DNA from: Stenopsyche tienmushanensis
Taxonomy: Eukaryota; Arthropoda; Insecta; Trichoptera; Stenopsychidae
Direction: 5' to 3'
Length of the DNA stretch: 64,000 nt
NCBI GenBank assembly: GCA_008973525.1
Contig: WACJ01000125.1
Coordinates: 806,001 to 870,000, forward strand
The stretch's first letter is position 1, and each line of letters opens with the position of its first letter. Of the stretch, positions 11,286 to 22,789 are shown in pieces. The notes below the pieces were generated by a model. That model had not been told where the DNA came from. It saw only the letters and a program-made list of their open reading frames with translations, and did no database searches. The position numbers and the translations under genes are program-made.

Positions 11286-12974
11286 TAAATATTTTATGGA
11301 TCGAAAGGGTTAAAAATGTTCTTACGGAACATGAAGAAAAACGTGATTTCTTATATAAATTCCATGAAGAAAAAAAAAATAGGTTTGACCAGAGCACTTT
11401 CATTGACTCTAGGTTTATAAAAAGAAATACTTTTTTCTCTAAATACAAAGATCCCGAACTTTTTTTAACACTAAATTCTGTAAAGCCCTTCGATGAACAA
11501 AGTCAGGGATATACGTATTAGCTACTATTAAAAAATACTTATCGCAAAAGCAAAATGATGTTACCTGATCGTTTTATTGATAGAAGAATTTAATTAAATA
11601 AAGCTTTAATATTAAACAAATATGATAGGATCATGTACGATAAAACGTCAAAATTATTTATAGATAGATTTGATTATGAAAATAGATGAATTTTCAAAGA
11701 TAAGTTAAATATAATCTCTGAGTGTTAACGAATACATTCGATTCTGTTTTACTTGATAATTTTTTGAACTGCTTGGAAACAGTTTGCTGATACGACACTG
11801 AGATAATTGTTCGGGTTTTTGAATAATTCAAATAAAAATATTGGAAATGAATTTCATCAAGTAAACAAAGCATACGGGACTTTATTATCAATGCGAATAA
11901 ACAAGGTTTTAGCTTATTTTTTAACAATATCTTTCGTGAAATATTTATTGAAAATTAGGCAGAGTTTGAAATTATGTGTCTACCAGTTATAAAAATAGAT
12001 CACATGAAGAATCAGAATCTATTTGGAACAGCGAGTGAACTAGTAGGTCTAAAGATTGGGATTTTGACTGAAGAATAGTAGACAGACACACATCAATTAA
12101 TTGAAAATAATCGCATTCATATCATCTGTATCATATATTTTCGTGCGTTCGAAATTTTAAGGCAGCATGATCTCCGATTTTTTAATTTTTAAATGTTCAC
12201 ACAGAGAGCTGTCCAGGTAATTATAGTTAAAATTATCCAGAACATTGTGTTTAGATCCGCTTTTTCAGTTCGTTGAGGCGACTTTTTCTCTTTCAGACTA
12301 AAGTACGAATAGGTAAATGCAATATTTTAACGAATTTTCATCAAAATGCCACGTTACTCATGGTGCGATTATATTTAAATATATATATATAAACACGTCT
12401 TTGATAACGCATTTCAATTATTCGTCACGAGGGTAAACACCCAAAAATCCATGCATGTTATATTTGAGGATGTAGACGTCTCAAGTGGTTCACTCTCAAC
12501 ATATTCATCATGCTTGTGAAGCAGACTGAGAAATTAATTTTTTCGCTTGAATATTGTGGCTCTCGAGTCGGCCACGTTTTGTTTATCATCAACGTAATAT
12601 TTTCGTTTCATGCTTGGCTCGCTCACGATTACAGCATTTCTCTTGGAAATTTTTGCCTTTCTGAAAAAATTAAAAATAGCATTTTACAAAAATATGCTCT
12701 CATTGGTATGCTCTACTTAAGGAAAATGTGAAAAATGGAAACATTAAACTAAAACGTTCTTTTATGTTCATGTAGGAATTATTATTGCATAATGTAGTCG
12801 ATGAATTGTAATTTTAATATTTAATGCTCTTATATTTATGCACACTAATTTCTTTCTTCGAACTAAAACAATACGTAAAAGTTAATAGTTCCGTAGATTT
12901 TCACATTTACGTGACAAACTTATATCCGATTTTTAAAATTAAATTTGTAGTCAGACTTTTAAATGCTATGCTAG
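11286..12974. other. AT-rich intergenic stretch, no gene seen
   Basis: Includes a short (AT)n run near 12377-12392 and several 60-100 codon frames without recognisable sense or splice support. Confidence 0.5.
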
Positions 12975-13535
12975 TAGGGAATCTAATCCCGGTATCCTGG
13001 ACAGTTTTAGGTGTTCATGAATCCCAGGACTAGTAAACGTAATCCAGAAAAAATCGGGATTCAAATTTTTATCTAACAGAAATCGTACACCTCACCAGCA
13101 AGATGAAGGATACTAAATTGAGACATTCCCGTCGAAATTTGGACACTTAATTAACCTTCTCCTACCGGTGATGTATTTACTACACTTCGACTCTAATAAT
13201 GGGAATATCGATATGAAATATAACAGATACGGGGTTCAGAATTTTTGTATTCCTCCGTAGTATAATTACAAATCACATCAAAGTATTATAGTATATAAGT
13301 GTTCATCTGCAGCGACGGAAATAAATAATTTTTCGGGAAATCGGGAATTTTGCGAGTTTTAGTCCGTGTCTCAGCAGAAAGGAATTTTATCAGTGACATT
13401 GATGGTGTTATACGAAAACGGGGGTTTACGCGGTTATCAAATCGAAGTAGCATTTAAATATCTGATGACGATACCTCCGACGAGTGTGGAGGCTGAGCGT
13501 GCATTTTCAGCAGCAGGTTGTCTGGCTACTTTGTA
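12975..13535 (+). mobile_element. CCCGGGAT hAT family, copy 2 (3' truncated)
   Basis: Starts TAGGGAATCTAATCCCGG after tatgctag and runs through the family sequence to the hATC block (TIPPTSVEAERAFSA, about 13465-13515). It breaks off near 13535 at caggttgtctggctac. The right terminal repeat is absent. Confidence 0.75.
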
Positions 13536-13743
13536 TTGAGCGAAATCCGCAAAAAGACCTTCTACAATTATTTAAAGCGATGAGTGCTCATGAAATAGCA
13601 AGGGTCTGCTCAGGTCATAATAAAATTAAAAATAAAAGATTATGAATCTTCAGATCTGCTCAATTTACTAGCCAAAATGAGATATTTTGTTGTTAAATAG
13701 TTTATATTGTATGAAGTTATAAGAGACTTTTATAGATGGTAGT

Positions 13744-13957
13744 TTAAACACTCTTAGACAAACTGTCATTTATTGAACATACATACATTTTGCATGCTGG
13801 TCGTAAACATCTCGATAGGTTTTCATGTAGATCGATTCGCCGCTTATAAGCTCCCATTACTTTTAGATTGACCCTCGAGCACAATACTCTTTCGATCGGA
13901 TTCTCGGTTTTACGGCGAGTCCCGGGAGTATTTTTATCTTCCTCGGGAAATAAACAT
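13744..13957 (-). pseudogene. possible frameshifted continuation of the preceding frame
   Basis: About 70 sense codons, starting where the 13934-14383 frame ends and displaced by one base. It reads PEEDKNTPGTRRKTENPIER and ends NDSLSKSV*. Adjacency and composition suggest one ancestral reading frame broken by an indel. It could be chance in this GC-richer patch. Confidence 0.3.
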
Positions 13958-14383
13958 TAATGGCATTTCCAACCAATACTGGAACTCAAAAGGATGCATT
14001 CTATAAAGGACTCTATGTTTTTTTCGAATTGAAATGGATGCCGCCGAAGCTTCTTCTATAGACATATCCCCATCTATCAACGGTGTTAATGGACTTACCC
14101 TAATCGCTTGAAAATGAAAGGCGACCACAAATGAAAGCTTCTTTACGATGGCGTTGTAAACACGCGGAAGAACCCGCGCATGGATGGCCTCATTTATAAA
14201 TACAATGCGACCCGTTTGAAATATTTGAAAACTCGGAAGAATTCGGCTTAGTAATACCATTCTATTTCTGCTCCATGTAACATCATCGAGCCAGACTTGT
14301 TTATTTAATCGGATTGATTTTATGGCTGTTTCGCCGACGCCCACGCAAAATGGGGATTGGTCCCATTGACTTGCCATTATTCG
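13934..14383 (-). CDS. unrecognised protein, candidate exon
   Basis: Open for about 150 codons in locally GC-richer DNA. It starts after an AG at 14384-14385 (acatccag acceptor) or, less likely, 14402. Sense includes MASQWDQSPFCVGVGETAIK, TGRIVFINEAIHARVLPRVY and MHPFEFQYWLEMP. The start phase (0) matches the donor phase of the exon at 17481-17678, which would make the intervening DNA, including the Tc1 element, an intron. After ..WLEMP this frame soon stops, but another minus-strand frame stays open from about 13957 to 13744 (FPEEDKNTPGTRRKTENP), suggesting a one-base frameshift and a decayed or mis-sequenced gene. Family not recognised. Confidence 0.4.
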   Translation of the reverse strand, partial: RIMASQWDQSPFCVGVGETAIKSIRLNKQVWLDDVTWSRNRMVLLSRILPSFQIFQTGRIVFINEAIHARVLPRVYNAIVKKLSFVVAFHFQAIRVSPLTPLIDGDMSIEEASAASISIRKKHRVLYRMHPFEFQYWLEMPLMFISRGR

Positions 14384-14878
14384 CTGGATGTGATTTACAT
14401 ACTTTACAAAACCACAATGACCGTCATGACGTATGACGAATTATTTTTTTAACACTGCTAGATCCATCTGATTTATAGTATGAGAGTTACAGTGCCGCTC
14501 AAAACTGTTCTAATATTTTCCAAACGTTTCTTTTTGCTTCGTTTTTTATCAAATCACACCCATTTAGTTTTTAAAAGATAGTGAGATAATGCATAAGTAT
14601 GAATTTTACTGAAAGAAAAAGTAAGACAAAAAATAGAAATAAAAACATTTGAACAGTTTTGTGCATACAGGCTGCTCTGTCGATATTCACCAGCTAAATC
14701 TAACCTTTTTTGTCAGTACCGCCGTACATTTAAGAAAATATTACATAGCTAATAATAATTTTTACTCAGCCCTCTGGTCGATGAAGCCTTTCAGCAACAG
14801 CAATACAACGCAAGTCGAGACTCTGCTGCGTACCAATACACCCTACCGAGTATATCATGGATCACACGGGAATCAGTA

Positions 14879-16685
14879 TTGACTCAGTTCGTACTATTCG
14901 CAAGGGCCTGTCCCATGTTTGTCCAAAGAACAAAGGAAGAAGACCGCGGAAGTTGACGCTGACAAACGCCGTGTAGATTGCGGCTCAAGTCAAGGAATTT
15001 CTCCAAGTAGACATCAGTCGAACGACAGTTGCAAGGGCACTCAAATTTACTGGTTATTTCTCCGTTAAAAAAAGTAAAAAGCCACTTCTAACTTCGCACC
15101 ATTGTCGGAAGAAACTTGAATTTGCAAAAACCTATATCAATTGGACTTAAGAGAATTGAAAATGGGTTATCTGGGCAAATGAAAGAAAGTCAACCGTATC
15201 TTATCGGATGGTTTGCAATGGAGTTGGTTCAAGGTCGGAAGAAGTCCCGAAAACAAGTCAGCTCAACCAACTGTCAAGCACGGAGGCAGACGAATCATGG
15301 TTTGGGCATGTTTTACGGCCCTTGGCCCCGGCTACTACACTCTAATAGTAGGCAACATGGATCAGAAGCTCTACAAAAGCATTCTGAAAAACGACTTTGG
15401 AAGAAACAGTTCGATTTTATGGATTGGACAAAGAAATAATTATATTCCAACACGATGGAAACCCCAAGCACACTGCCCATTCCGTCAACAAGTAGTTAGA
15501 AGAAAATAATTAGGAAGTCCTCCCTTGGCCTGCTCAGTCTCTGGACTTAAATCCAATCGAGATCCTCTGATATCAAGTTAAGTGTGCCTTGGCTTTATAT
15601 ACAACCCAAGCGTATTCTTGTGCAGAGCTTTGGACTCGGTTCTAAAAGGAATGGAACAGTGTCCCAACTAGGGAATCCAATCCCCGGATCCCGACAGTTT
15701 TAGGCACTCATGAATCCCGGGATTAGTAAACGTAATCCCGAAAAATTCAGGATTGAATTTTTTATCTAATAGAAATCATACACCTCACCAGCACGTTGAA
15801 GGCTACTATATCCAGACATTCTCGCCGAAATCTGGACGCTTGGAAACAGTGGCGTAACTACTAATTGGCGAGCTTAGGCGAGACACCTATGGGCAATAAC
15901 TATATAATCTATGTATACATATATACAGTACATATATGCTTTTCAAATTGTTATATTAATCTTTCCCTACCGGTGATGTATTTACTACACCTCGACTCTA
16001 ATAATGGGAATATCGATATGAAATATGATAGATACGGGGTTCAAAATTTTTGTATTCCTCCGTAATATAATTACGAATCACATCGAAGAATGATAGTATA
16101 TAAGTATTCATCTACAGCGACGGAAATAAATAATTTGTTTTAGTCCGTGTCCCAGCAGAAAGGTATTTTATCAGTCACATTGATGGTGCTATACGAAAAC
16201 GGGGGTTTACGCGGTTATCAAATCGAAGTAGCATTTAAATATCTGATGACGATACCTCCGACGAGTGTGGAGGCTGAGCGTGATTTTTCAGCAGGAACCT
16301 GGCTTTCAAAATCAGATCCAGACTAAATGAAGAAACACTCGATGCTTTAATGTTACTTCAGGCATATTTTCAAAATAATATTTGAATTTTCTAGTGTTTT
16401 TTTTAAATCTATTTTTGAATTTTACTTAAATAAATAAAATTCTTTTGCCTTCAAATTATTTTTTTATATTAAACAAATGGACTTATTAGTAATTTTTGAT
16501 CAAATTTATCAATGTAATTTCTTAAACGATTGAAAATCCCGATCCCGGGATCCCGGGACTGATCCCGGAATGGTTTAATGCTATCCCGAAATCCCGGGAT
16601 TGAAATTTTGGCTCAGGATTGGATTCTCTAGTCACTACGTCAGTCAACAATGTCAGAAGCTCATTTCCTCGATGCCTTGCGTAAC
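14879..16685 (+). pseudogene. Tc1 transposase, broken
   Basis: In-order Tc1 motifs: a DNA-binding domain ending SRTTVARALKFTGYFSVKKS, a TSHHCRKKLEFAKTY linker, a catalytic part with FQHDGNPKHTAHSV and then AQSLDLNPIE (third acidic residue of DD34E). Stop codons and frameshifts occur throughout. The frame is cut by the hAT insertion at 15669 and resumes at about 16632 with a VNNVRSSFPRCLA tail, like the usual Tc1 C-terminus. Not functional. Confidence 0.85.
15669..16630 (+). mobile_element. CCCGGGAT hAT family, copy 3 (nested in Tc1)
   Basis: Begins TAGGGAATCCAATCCCC and ends GGATTGGATTCTCTA. Flanks gtcccaac and gtcactac match at 6 of 8 bases, a worn hAT-type duplication. It carries the hATC block (TIPPTSVEAERDFSA) near 16250-16300, with RLNEETLDALMLL following. 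It inserted into the Tc1 coding region, so it is the younger element. Confidence 0.88.
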
Positions 16686-17480
16686 TGAGCACAAAAAGTA
16701 GCCCGACAAAGTACTGAACAAAAGTGTTCAAACGCTTTTTTTCTATTTTTTTCCTACTTTTTCGTTCAATGAAATCCATACTTATACATTATCAAAATTA
16801 ATAGAAATACCGTCTTTTGAAGCCCGAATGGGTGTGATTAGATAAAAAACGAAGCTAGAAGAAACGTTTGGAAAACATTTGAACAGTTTTGAGCGACACT
16901 GTATATTGACAAAAAATATGAATTGATACAATATGAAGGTGGGAAATTTAGGGTTTAATATTAGTTTCTAATTTTTACGTGAATAAATAATCAAAACTAG
17001 ACTCATACGAGAGCCTGAGTATTCTTTGTTTATGTAGCGCTATATCTAAACATGAATAAATGTGCGCGCATCCAAACGTTCAACTTTACGTATTTTATTT
17101 TTGATTGCGTGTATGTATGTTTTAATTTGTTTTTCATATTGATCGGAGTAGTGGGCTAGTTTTCGCTAGTTTTTATTATAAAGTTTCGAGCTCATCTCCA
17201 AGGTATTTCTGCCACACTGAAAATAAAAAGTCATGTAAGAAAAGTTAGTCTAGTTAGAAGTTAGTTATTAGAGGTGCCGCGCCGCCTCTATTGTGTGTGT
17301 GCATATATGTAGCATAAAGCAACCACTAGACCAGTTGTTTGCCTATTTTATTATATATTATACAAACACAACTTTATTTTTTAGCTAACAGTTTCCGTTA
17401 ACAAATGAAAAAACAGCAATGCATAAAATTCACTTTTCCTACGAGCTAAGTTTAATTTCTACCTTGTGAAAATCTTACAC

Positions 17481-17678
17481 ATATTTTTTTCCGCAGTAAG
17501 TTAAATCGCATCTAAATCTATACATGAGGTTGAAATGAGTCATCTCCGGTGAATCTGGGTTAATAACGTACGCTGTTCCATTAAGTTCTAACGCCACATC
17601 GAAAATTTCGACCAATCGCAAGCTCAAAATGTTCTTAGTTCGGCTAGAAATATATGTCTTCAACGCATTTCTTTCAGT
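17481..17678 (-). CDS. unrecognised protein, candidate internal exon
   Basis: 66 sense codons bounded on the minus strand by an AG acceptor at 17679-17680 and a GTGTAAG donor at 17474-17480. Contains LRLVEIFDVALELNGTAYVI, NPDSPEMTHFNLMYRF and CDLTYCGKKY. It ends in phase 0, compatible with the candidate exon at 13934-14383, which would put the Tc1/hAT nest in the intron. No Met suitable as a start, so earlier exons would be needed. It abuts a plus-strand exon candidate at 17678; both are unlikely to be genuine in full. Confidence 0.4.
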
Positions 17679-18240
17679 CTACTCTGATCGACGCGAGTGT
17701 ATTTTAATAAAGAACTCTATGGAAATGTATTCAAATGGAAAAAAAATATGGTCTCAGAGTGAAAATATCAGCAATAAACCTGGAAAATCTGCAAAAGTGC
17801 AAAAAAACGTTAATCAAGATAAAATCGGTGAGTTCATAACATAATCTTAAGACTTTATGCCATAAGAGATAATGCATTTTATTCTACCTTAATTGACATA
17901 TACATATTTTTTTCGATGACATTGAATAATCGGATTTGAATATTTGTTAGCGTAAAAACGATTAATATATGCATTACAGTCTCATCTCTCTCAGCCAATG
18001 ATTCAAGAGACACAAGCAGCTTATTTTTTACACGATTGCCTCAACGGCGCATGGTATGATATCAATAATCAATTTAGAATTTCGATCAATATTATTAGAG
18101 CTATACTGTTTAAATGAATACTTATAAGCTCGGAAATTGCCTCGGAATTTTTACACGAACTCACATCGCTGTTGTTTCGTCAGAAAAAGCAACGGAAGAC
18201 CCAAATAAACGGGACGCCCTGGGCCAAGGGACGAGTCTCG
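17678..18240 (+). CDS. candidate small exon series, unrecognised
   Basis: Three phase-compatible pieces. Exon 17678-17827 follows a tttctttcag acceptor, ends at G|GTGAGT and contains MEMYSNGKKIWSQSENISNK. Exon 17995-18053 (ctctcag acceptor, G|GTATGA donor) reads NDSRDTSSLFFTRLPQRRM. Exon 18184-18240 (gtttcgtcag acceptor) reads KKQRKTQINGTPWAKGRVS. The product would be small, basic and polar. Skipping the middle exon also keeps an open frame, through different codons. No family recognised; continuation beyond 18240 not found. Confidence 0.3.
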
Positions 18241-18652
18241 GTTTGTTTATGTGAAACCATAAATAGGCGTATATATTATATTATCCTCGATTTATTTTTG
18301 TCACGTTGTCCGCCGTTATCTTTTTCTTATCGCAATATTCTATGTAACGGTTACGAATAAATCTACTTTCTCTAGTATCTTTGCAAAGTTTGCCGATTTT
18401 CAGTGATAAAAATATGCTTACATATGATTTTTACATGGGACTGTAAAAATATCTGTATAAGATAAAAAAATATTGTAGAACAAGTTTTTGTGCCATTTAA
18501 GTTGATCGTCATATAAATGCCTTAAAATCCCCCGAAATGAAATATTTTTCATATAGCTGCTTCTTGTCGCCTTTCAAATATTCTATTATTAGGCAAAAAA
18601 CATGCAAAACTTTTTTTTTATATTTTTAAATATTGTATATTACAGTATTTAA

Positions 18653-19106
18653 CCTTTTGAGGAGTGAGCAAATTTAAAATAGATAAAGTCGTTGATGCCA
18701 TAATCGCTCTACACCGATTACTTTCTGTCAGCTCCTATCAGCGTAAGACAATCTTCAATTCGAGGCAGAGTCAATTGTAAATAAACACTGTTGATAACAT
18801 ATATTCATTTTCTCCTACTTTAGAAGAAAATGATAATTAGACATAGACTCATTCAACAAGCAGCGATTAACAGGAAGCAATTAAATAAATAAACACTGTC
18901 GATAGCACAAAATATTCGGCTATTTCTTTGCGTAAACTAATATCACACTTGAAATCGAAATCATTATTAGTTGATAAATTTGTGCTAACGATCTATACAA
19001 TCGTGCGATGTACGCGGGGAAGCTCTCCGTCTCTGTCTCTCGAACTGCGCTACGCTCTCTCTCTGTCTCTGTCTGTCTCCGAGCTCAATACACAAGAGTG
19101 CTCTTT
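18653..19106 (-). mobile_element. TTAA-flanked piggyBac-like non-autonomous family, copy A (partial)
   Basis: Starts at TTAA followed by CCTTTTGAGGAGTGAGC. Its reverse complement shares long blocks with 22002-22789, for example agagcactcttgt, cgattgtatagatcgtta and gaatattttgtgctatcga. The opposite end is missing; a G12 run follows at 19117. Confidence 0.6.
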
Positions 19107-19128
19107 CGAATAAGTTGGGGGGGGGGGG
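19053..19128 (+). repeat. CT-rich microsatellite-like run and G12 homopolymer
   Basis: ctctctctctgtctctgtctgtctcc at 19053-19080 lies inside transposon copy A. An uninterrupted run of 12 G at 19117-19128 is outstanding in such AT-rich DNA. Confidence 0.8.
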
Positions 19129-19689
19129 TGTCCCAGAACCTGGGATAGTACTCTTTTAGGGGTTAAGATTTAGGTGAGTCATATTGGAATGTTTCGTTGC
19201 TTGTCTATGCAGTTATTCCGTGACCATTGGCAAGCCAGCATGTCGGAAAGAAGTTGGCATTTTATCTGGAAAAACGGAAAAAATGAATATACCATATAAA
19301 TGCTTAAAATATGCACTCAAACTCTAGGCATATAAACAATTTGAGTTGGAACTTTCGAATGAGACTGAGCACCATTGTATAAAACAATTTGATTTCAATT
19401 TTACAGTAATTTTTCATAGTTATCAAACTTAATACATACGTAAGTCTTTCGTATGGATCATTTTGGAAGTAAAGATTTTCATCAAAAAATATCAAAATGT
19501 GGATATTGAAAGGGCAGGTCTTCAACAATAATTGAAACGAACTTCGTAGAGCTATGTTCTTATAGTGTACTGCATGCTAATTTCCAATTTTAACACAATT
19601 ATTTTCTAATATTTGTAACGCGAATTTGTGTAGCTCCGCGGTTCTTATTAATAAAATGATAAAGATAATCTATTTTTTTTTAGAATATT

Positions 19690-19925
19690 GACCCTTTGAG
19701 TAGTGAGCTAATTTTAAATCATCATAAACTTAGATGCTGTATTCGTATGTCCGCCACTTATCGTCCGTTCTAGGGATTCCAATCAGGATATTCGGATATA
19801 TTCGCTATTCCTATTTGGGGAAATATTCGTGTACATTTTTAATAGAATATTTTACAAAATCGACGAATCACACGAATACTGAGGTATTCACCACCTGGGT
19901 GAAACCATCAATCAGGGATAGTTTT
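19690..19925. mobile_element. piggyBac-like end fragment and hAT-like end
   Basis: 19690-19766 begins CCCTTTGAGTAGTGAGC and matches the reversed right end of the element at 22002-22789. At 19767 it switches to TAGGGATTCCAATCAGG, a degenerate hAT-like end with attcg repeats. This looks like an insertion border. Confidence 0.4.
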
Positions 19926-21330
19926 TGATCCTGTTAATAAAATATTGGCGGATATGAATATGTTTATTGTTTCTAAGAGTGAATTATTGATTTTAAGAAA
20001 TTTACGTGATGTTTGACTCCAATGGAAGTTGCTGTTAATGAACTAAGTAATAATAATGCAACATTGACCCTATTTTTCCGGAAATCTTGGAAGTTCATCA
20101 TACACTCGTGTATCGATGGCAAAGTTGTGCCATAAAGGTACCCCCCTACACGTCTAAACATTCTCAATATGTTTTTAATTTTTTTTTATAGAAATTCGTA
20201 AATGTTCAAACTTACTATTCAACAAAAAATTGCACTCTAAATAATCATTTAACCGTCTTAAAATTTAGATATAATTAATTGACATCGCTATCGTCGGATA
20301 AGCTATTTCAATAATGATACGATGAACTCTATAAAAGATTAATATGAAAAACTGCCAAAACACGTTTTTAAATATAAACTGATTCAATTTCCATTCCATA
20401 TGAATCTTTTGATTTTGATTTCGAAACACTGTAAAGGACTACAGGCCATAGAACCTAAGTTTTTGCCATATTTTGACATTGGATTTCCATGTTTTACAAT
20501 CGAACCGATCAAACATTTTCTTGATAAAAATTTCGTCTTAAGATTAATTTTCTGTAGCTATATTGAGTTTTTATAACTTTTAGAAATAATTTAGGTACAA
20601 TGAAATTGATTTATTTGTGGTTCTGGTTAATAGACGATGTTAAATATTTTTCAATGTTTACGTCTGTTCATGTGGAGGTCAGAAAGTTCTTAACTTGTTT
20701 AGCTTCCATCGCTCCGATATTTTGATTATAGAATAATGTTAATTTGCTAGCTCAAAATATATGCCTGTCGAGAGAGTGTTGAATGATATTTTAAGATGTT
20801 TAATGAATAAATAAATATCAAAAGCATTAAACAAAATGAACGCATGCTTATTCGTTATAGGTCGAGATGTAAGTTGATTTTTTAAATTTGCTATAAACAA
20901 TCAATTTATTTCTATTTGTAGGCTGAGGAAAATTTAGTTATTGATTATTTACTGATATTAAATTTACCGACGTTTTGTGTTTTAGCACAACGCGTGCTTC
21001 GGGCATTACTCTCGTATATATCCATACAACGTACGATATCTTTGGAACCATATGCTTTGAAGCATATGCTGATGAGGACAATACGTTCGTACAGACGATC
21101 TACAGTCATTGCCAAACGTTTTATAAATGATATACTCTCAGCATGTATAAATTACTTCCAATGATTAATTTAATTAAGTTTGTCATTATTTTTAAACGAT
21201 ATGACAGGTATGCAAATGGCAACCAGCTCATGCAGCTGTGACGACAATACAGTTTTATCTCATTTTATGCGGTAGATATGTTCCACTGTATATCATTCAA
21301 ATGACTACAACATTACGTACTCTGAAATTT
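19926..21330. other. AT-rich intergenic stretch, no gene seen
   Basis: No exon or element recognised. Contains a perfect hairpin at 21049-21068, catatgctt-tg-aagcatatg. Confidence 0.5.
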
Positions 21331-21332
21331 TG

Positions 21333-21475
21333 AGACCCGATCCACACTATGGTGCCGGTAACGATTCGATCTCGCTCTCGGTCCGGTCAAATATTCGCAT
21401 ACAAAAAACGGGATTGGAACGATCCGATAGTGTGAATACTCTGATTGTTTCTTGTTTCTAGTGTGGATCGGGCCT
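21333..21475. mobile_element. 143-bp MITE with 17-bp inverted ends
   Basis: AGACCCGATCCACACTA at 21333-21349 faces TAGTGTGGATCGGGCCT at 21459-21475, matching at 16 of 17 bases. The interior is GC-richer and non-coding. The gaYccgatccacact ends recall Harbinger- or ISL2EU-like miniature elements, but the superfamily is not certain. Confidence 0.6.
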
Positions 21476-22001
21476 AAAGATCGTTCCATTACATTCCAAA
21501 ACCGCAAAAGACTAAAGCAATCAATTAAAATAAACCTAAAATCGCATATAAAAGTTGTTTGTTCATGTTGCACATTATGTTCATGTTATAATTTCATCAA
21601 TCATAAAACTTTGTGATAATGATTTTTCTATTTTTCTTATGTAGTCTGATGTGAGTCTGATATATACTTCTTGAACTAAACACGAATTTTCAATCTAACC
21701 CATAATAGTGACTGGAATACGTTAATGCAGTAGAGTACATTTCAGGATTTTCTCCCATTAAAATCAGCACGTTCATCACGAGTTGTTCAATAACTTACGA
21801 AGAAAGTTTCTTAGTATTTAATAAAAATATCAAAACTTCCTATTGAGAAGATCTTTATTAGATGGAGGTCCATGTTTAAGCCCAATTCCTTCCAAATGAT
21901 ACATTCCAATTTGATCAATTTGGCCAAATTGTACAATACAACGTTTGTACAATACGAGCGATTTCCTTGTACAATTGTACCAGAAAAACGCTCATTATTA
22001 A

Positions 22002-22789
22002 CCTGCATGGTAGGATGATCGCGTATTTGCGAGCGAATTACAGTGATTTAGAAAGAGCACTCTTGTACATTGAGCTTGGAAAGAGACAGAAACGGATAAA
22101 ACATAACGCAGCTCGGTAACTGTGTATGAAAGACAGAGACGGAGCGCTTCCTGCGTACATCGTACGATTGTATAGATCGTTAATCCAAATTCATCGACTA
22201 ATAATGGTGAGTGAATGATATAATGAATTGATTTCAAGTGTATTGTTTACGTTTACTTGCAGAAATTGCGGGATATTTTGTGCTATCGAGAGTATTTATT
22301 TATTTAACTCGTTCGTCGCTGCATCCAACAGATATGCGCATCTCCGAAAAACTAATCCAGTGTCTCATTGTTACGTATTTCTATAACGACTTGCAAATGT
22401 TAACTTTACGAACGTTTTCTATAATGTCTTCCAGACGACAACTGTTTAAGTATTTTTCGAGATCAACCTTGAAACTTGCATTCTTACGCTTATATTTTCG
22501 CACTTTTCGCACCTGAGAGAAGATGTGCCACATGTCGCATTCTGTTCGTCCGTGTTTATCCTGTGCGTTATAATATCGCATCGCTATTCCTTCTGTTTAC
22601 GCTCCGACTATCGAATTTGGGCCCTGTGAAAAACTACACATGGTTGGCGACGAGAGTGTTAAATATAAGCTTCATATGCGCCGCTGCGGTCTTGACAAAT
22701 AAGTGGATTTGTACGGATGACAAGTGGTGAACAAGCAAATATAGCATCTATGACTATGAAGATTTTAAATTAACTCACTACTCAAAGGA
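22002..22789 (+). mobile_element. TTAA-flanked piggyBac-like non-autonomous family, copy B
   Basis: TTAA at 21998-22001 and 22790-22793 bracket 788 bases. The left end is CCTGCATGGTAGGATGATCG; the right end, reversed, is TCCTTTGAGTAGTGAGTT. The open frames inside are not conserved against copy C, so it is probably non-coding. TTAA duplication points to piggyBac-type transposition. Confidence 0.6.

Larger units (their letters stand above)
14490..16901 (+). mobile_element. Tc1-family transposon, interrupted by a hAT element
   Basis: Flanked by TA on both sides. The ends are about 75-base inverted repeats starting CAGTGCCGCTCAAAACTGTT on the left and CAGTGTCGCTCAAAACTGTT when the right end is reversed. 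Removing the inserted hAT (15669-16630 plus its 8-base duplication) leaves about 1.44 kb, close to a normal Tc1 element. Confidence 0.9.

Noticed and set aside
21049..21068. Perfect hairpin catatgctt-tg-aagcatatg as a regulatory element
   Set aside because: Isolated and AT-rich with a 2-base loop; no nearby gene for it to act on.
22238..22581. Plus- and minus-strand frames inside TTAA element copy B
   Set aside because: Neither frame is preserved in copy C (60380-60783), so they are probably chance frames in a repeat.
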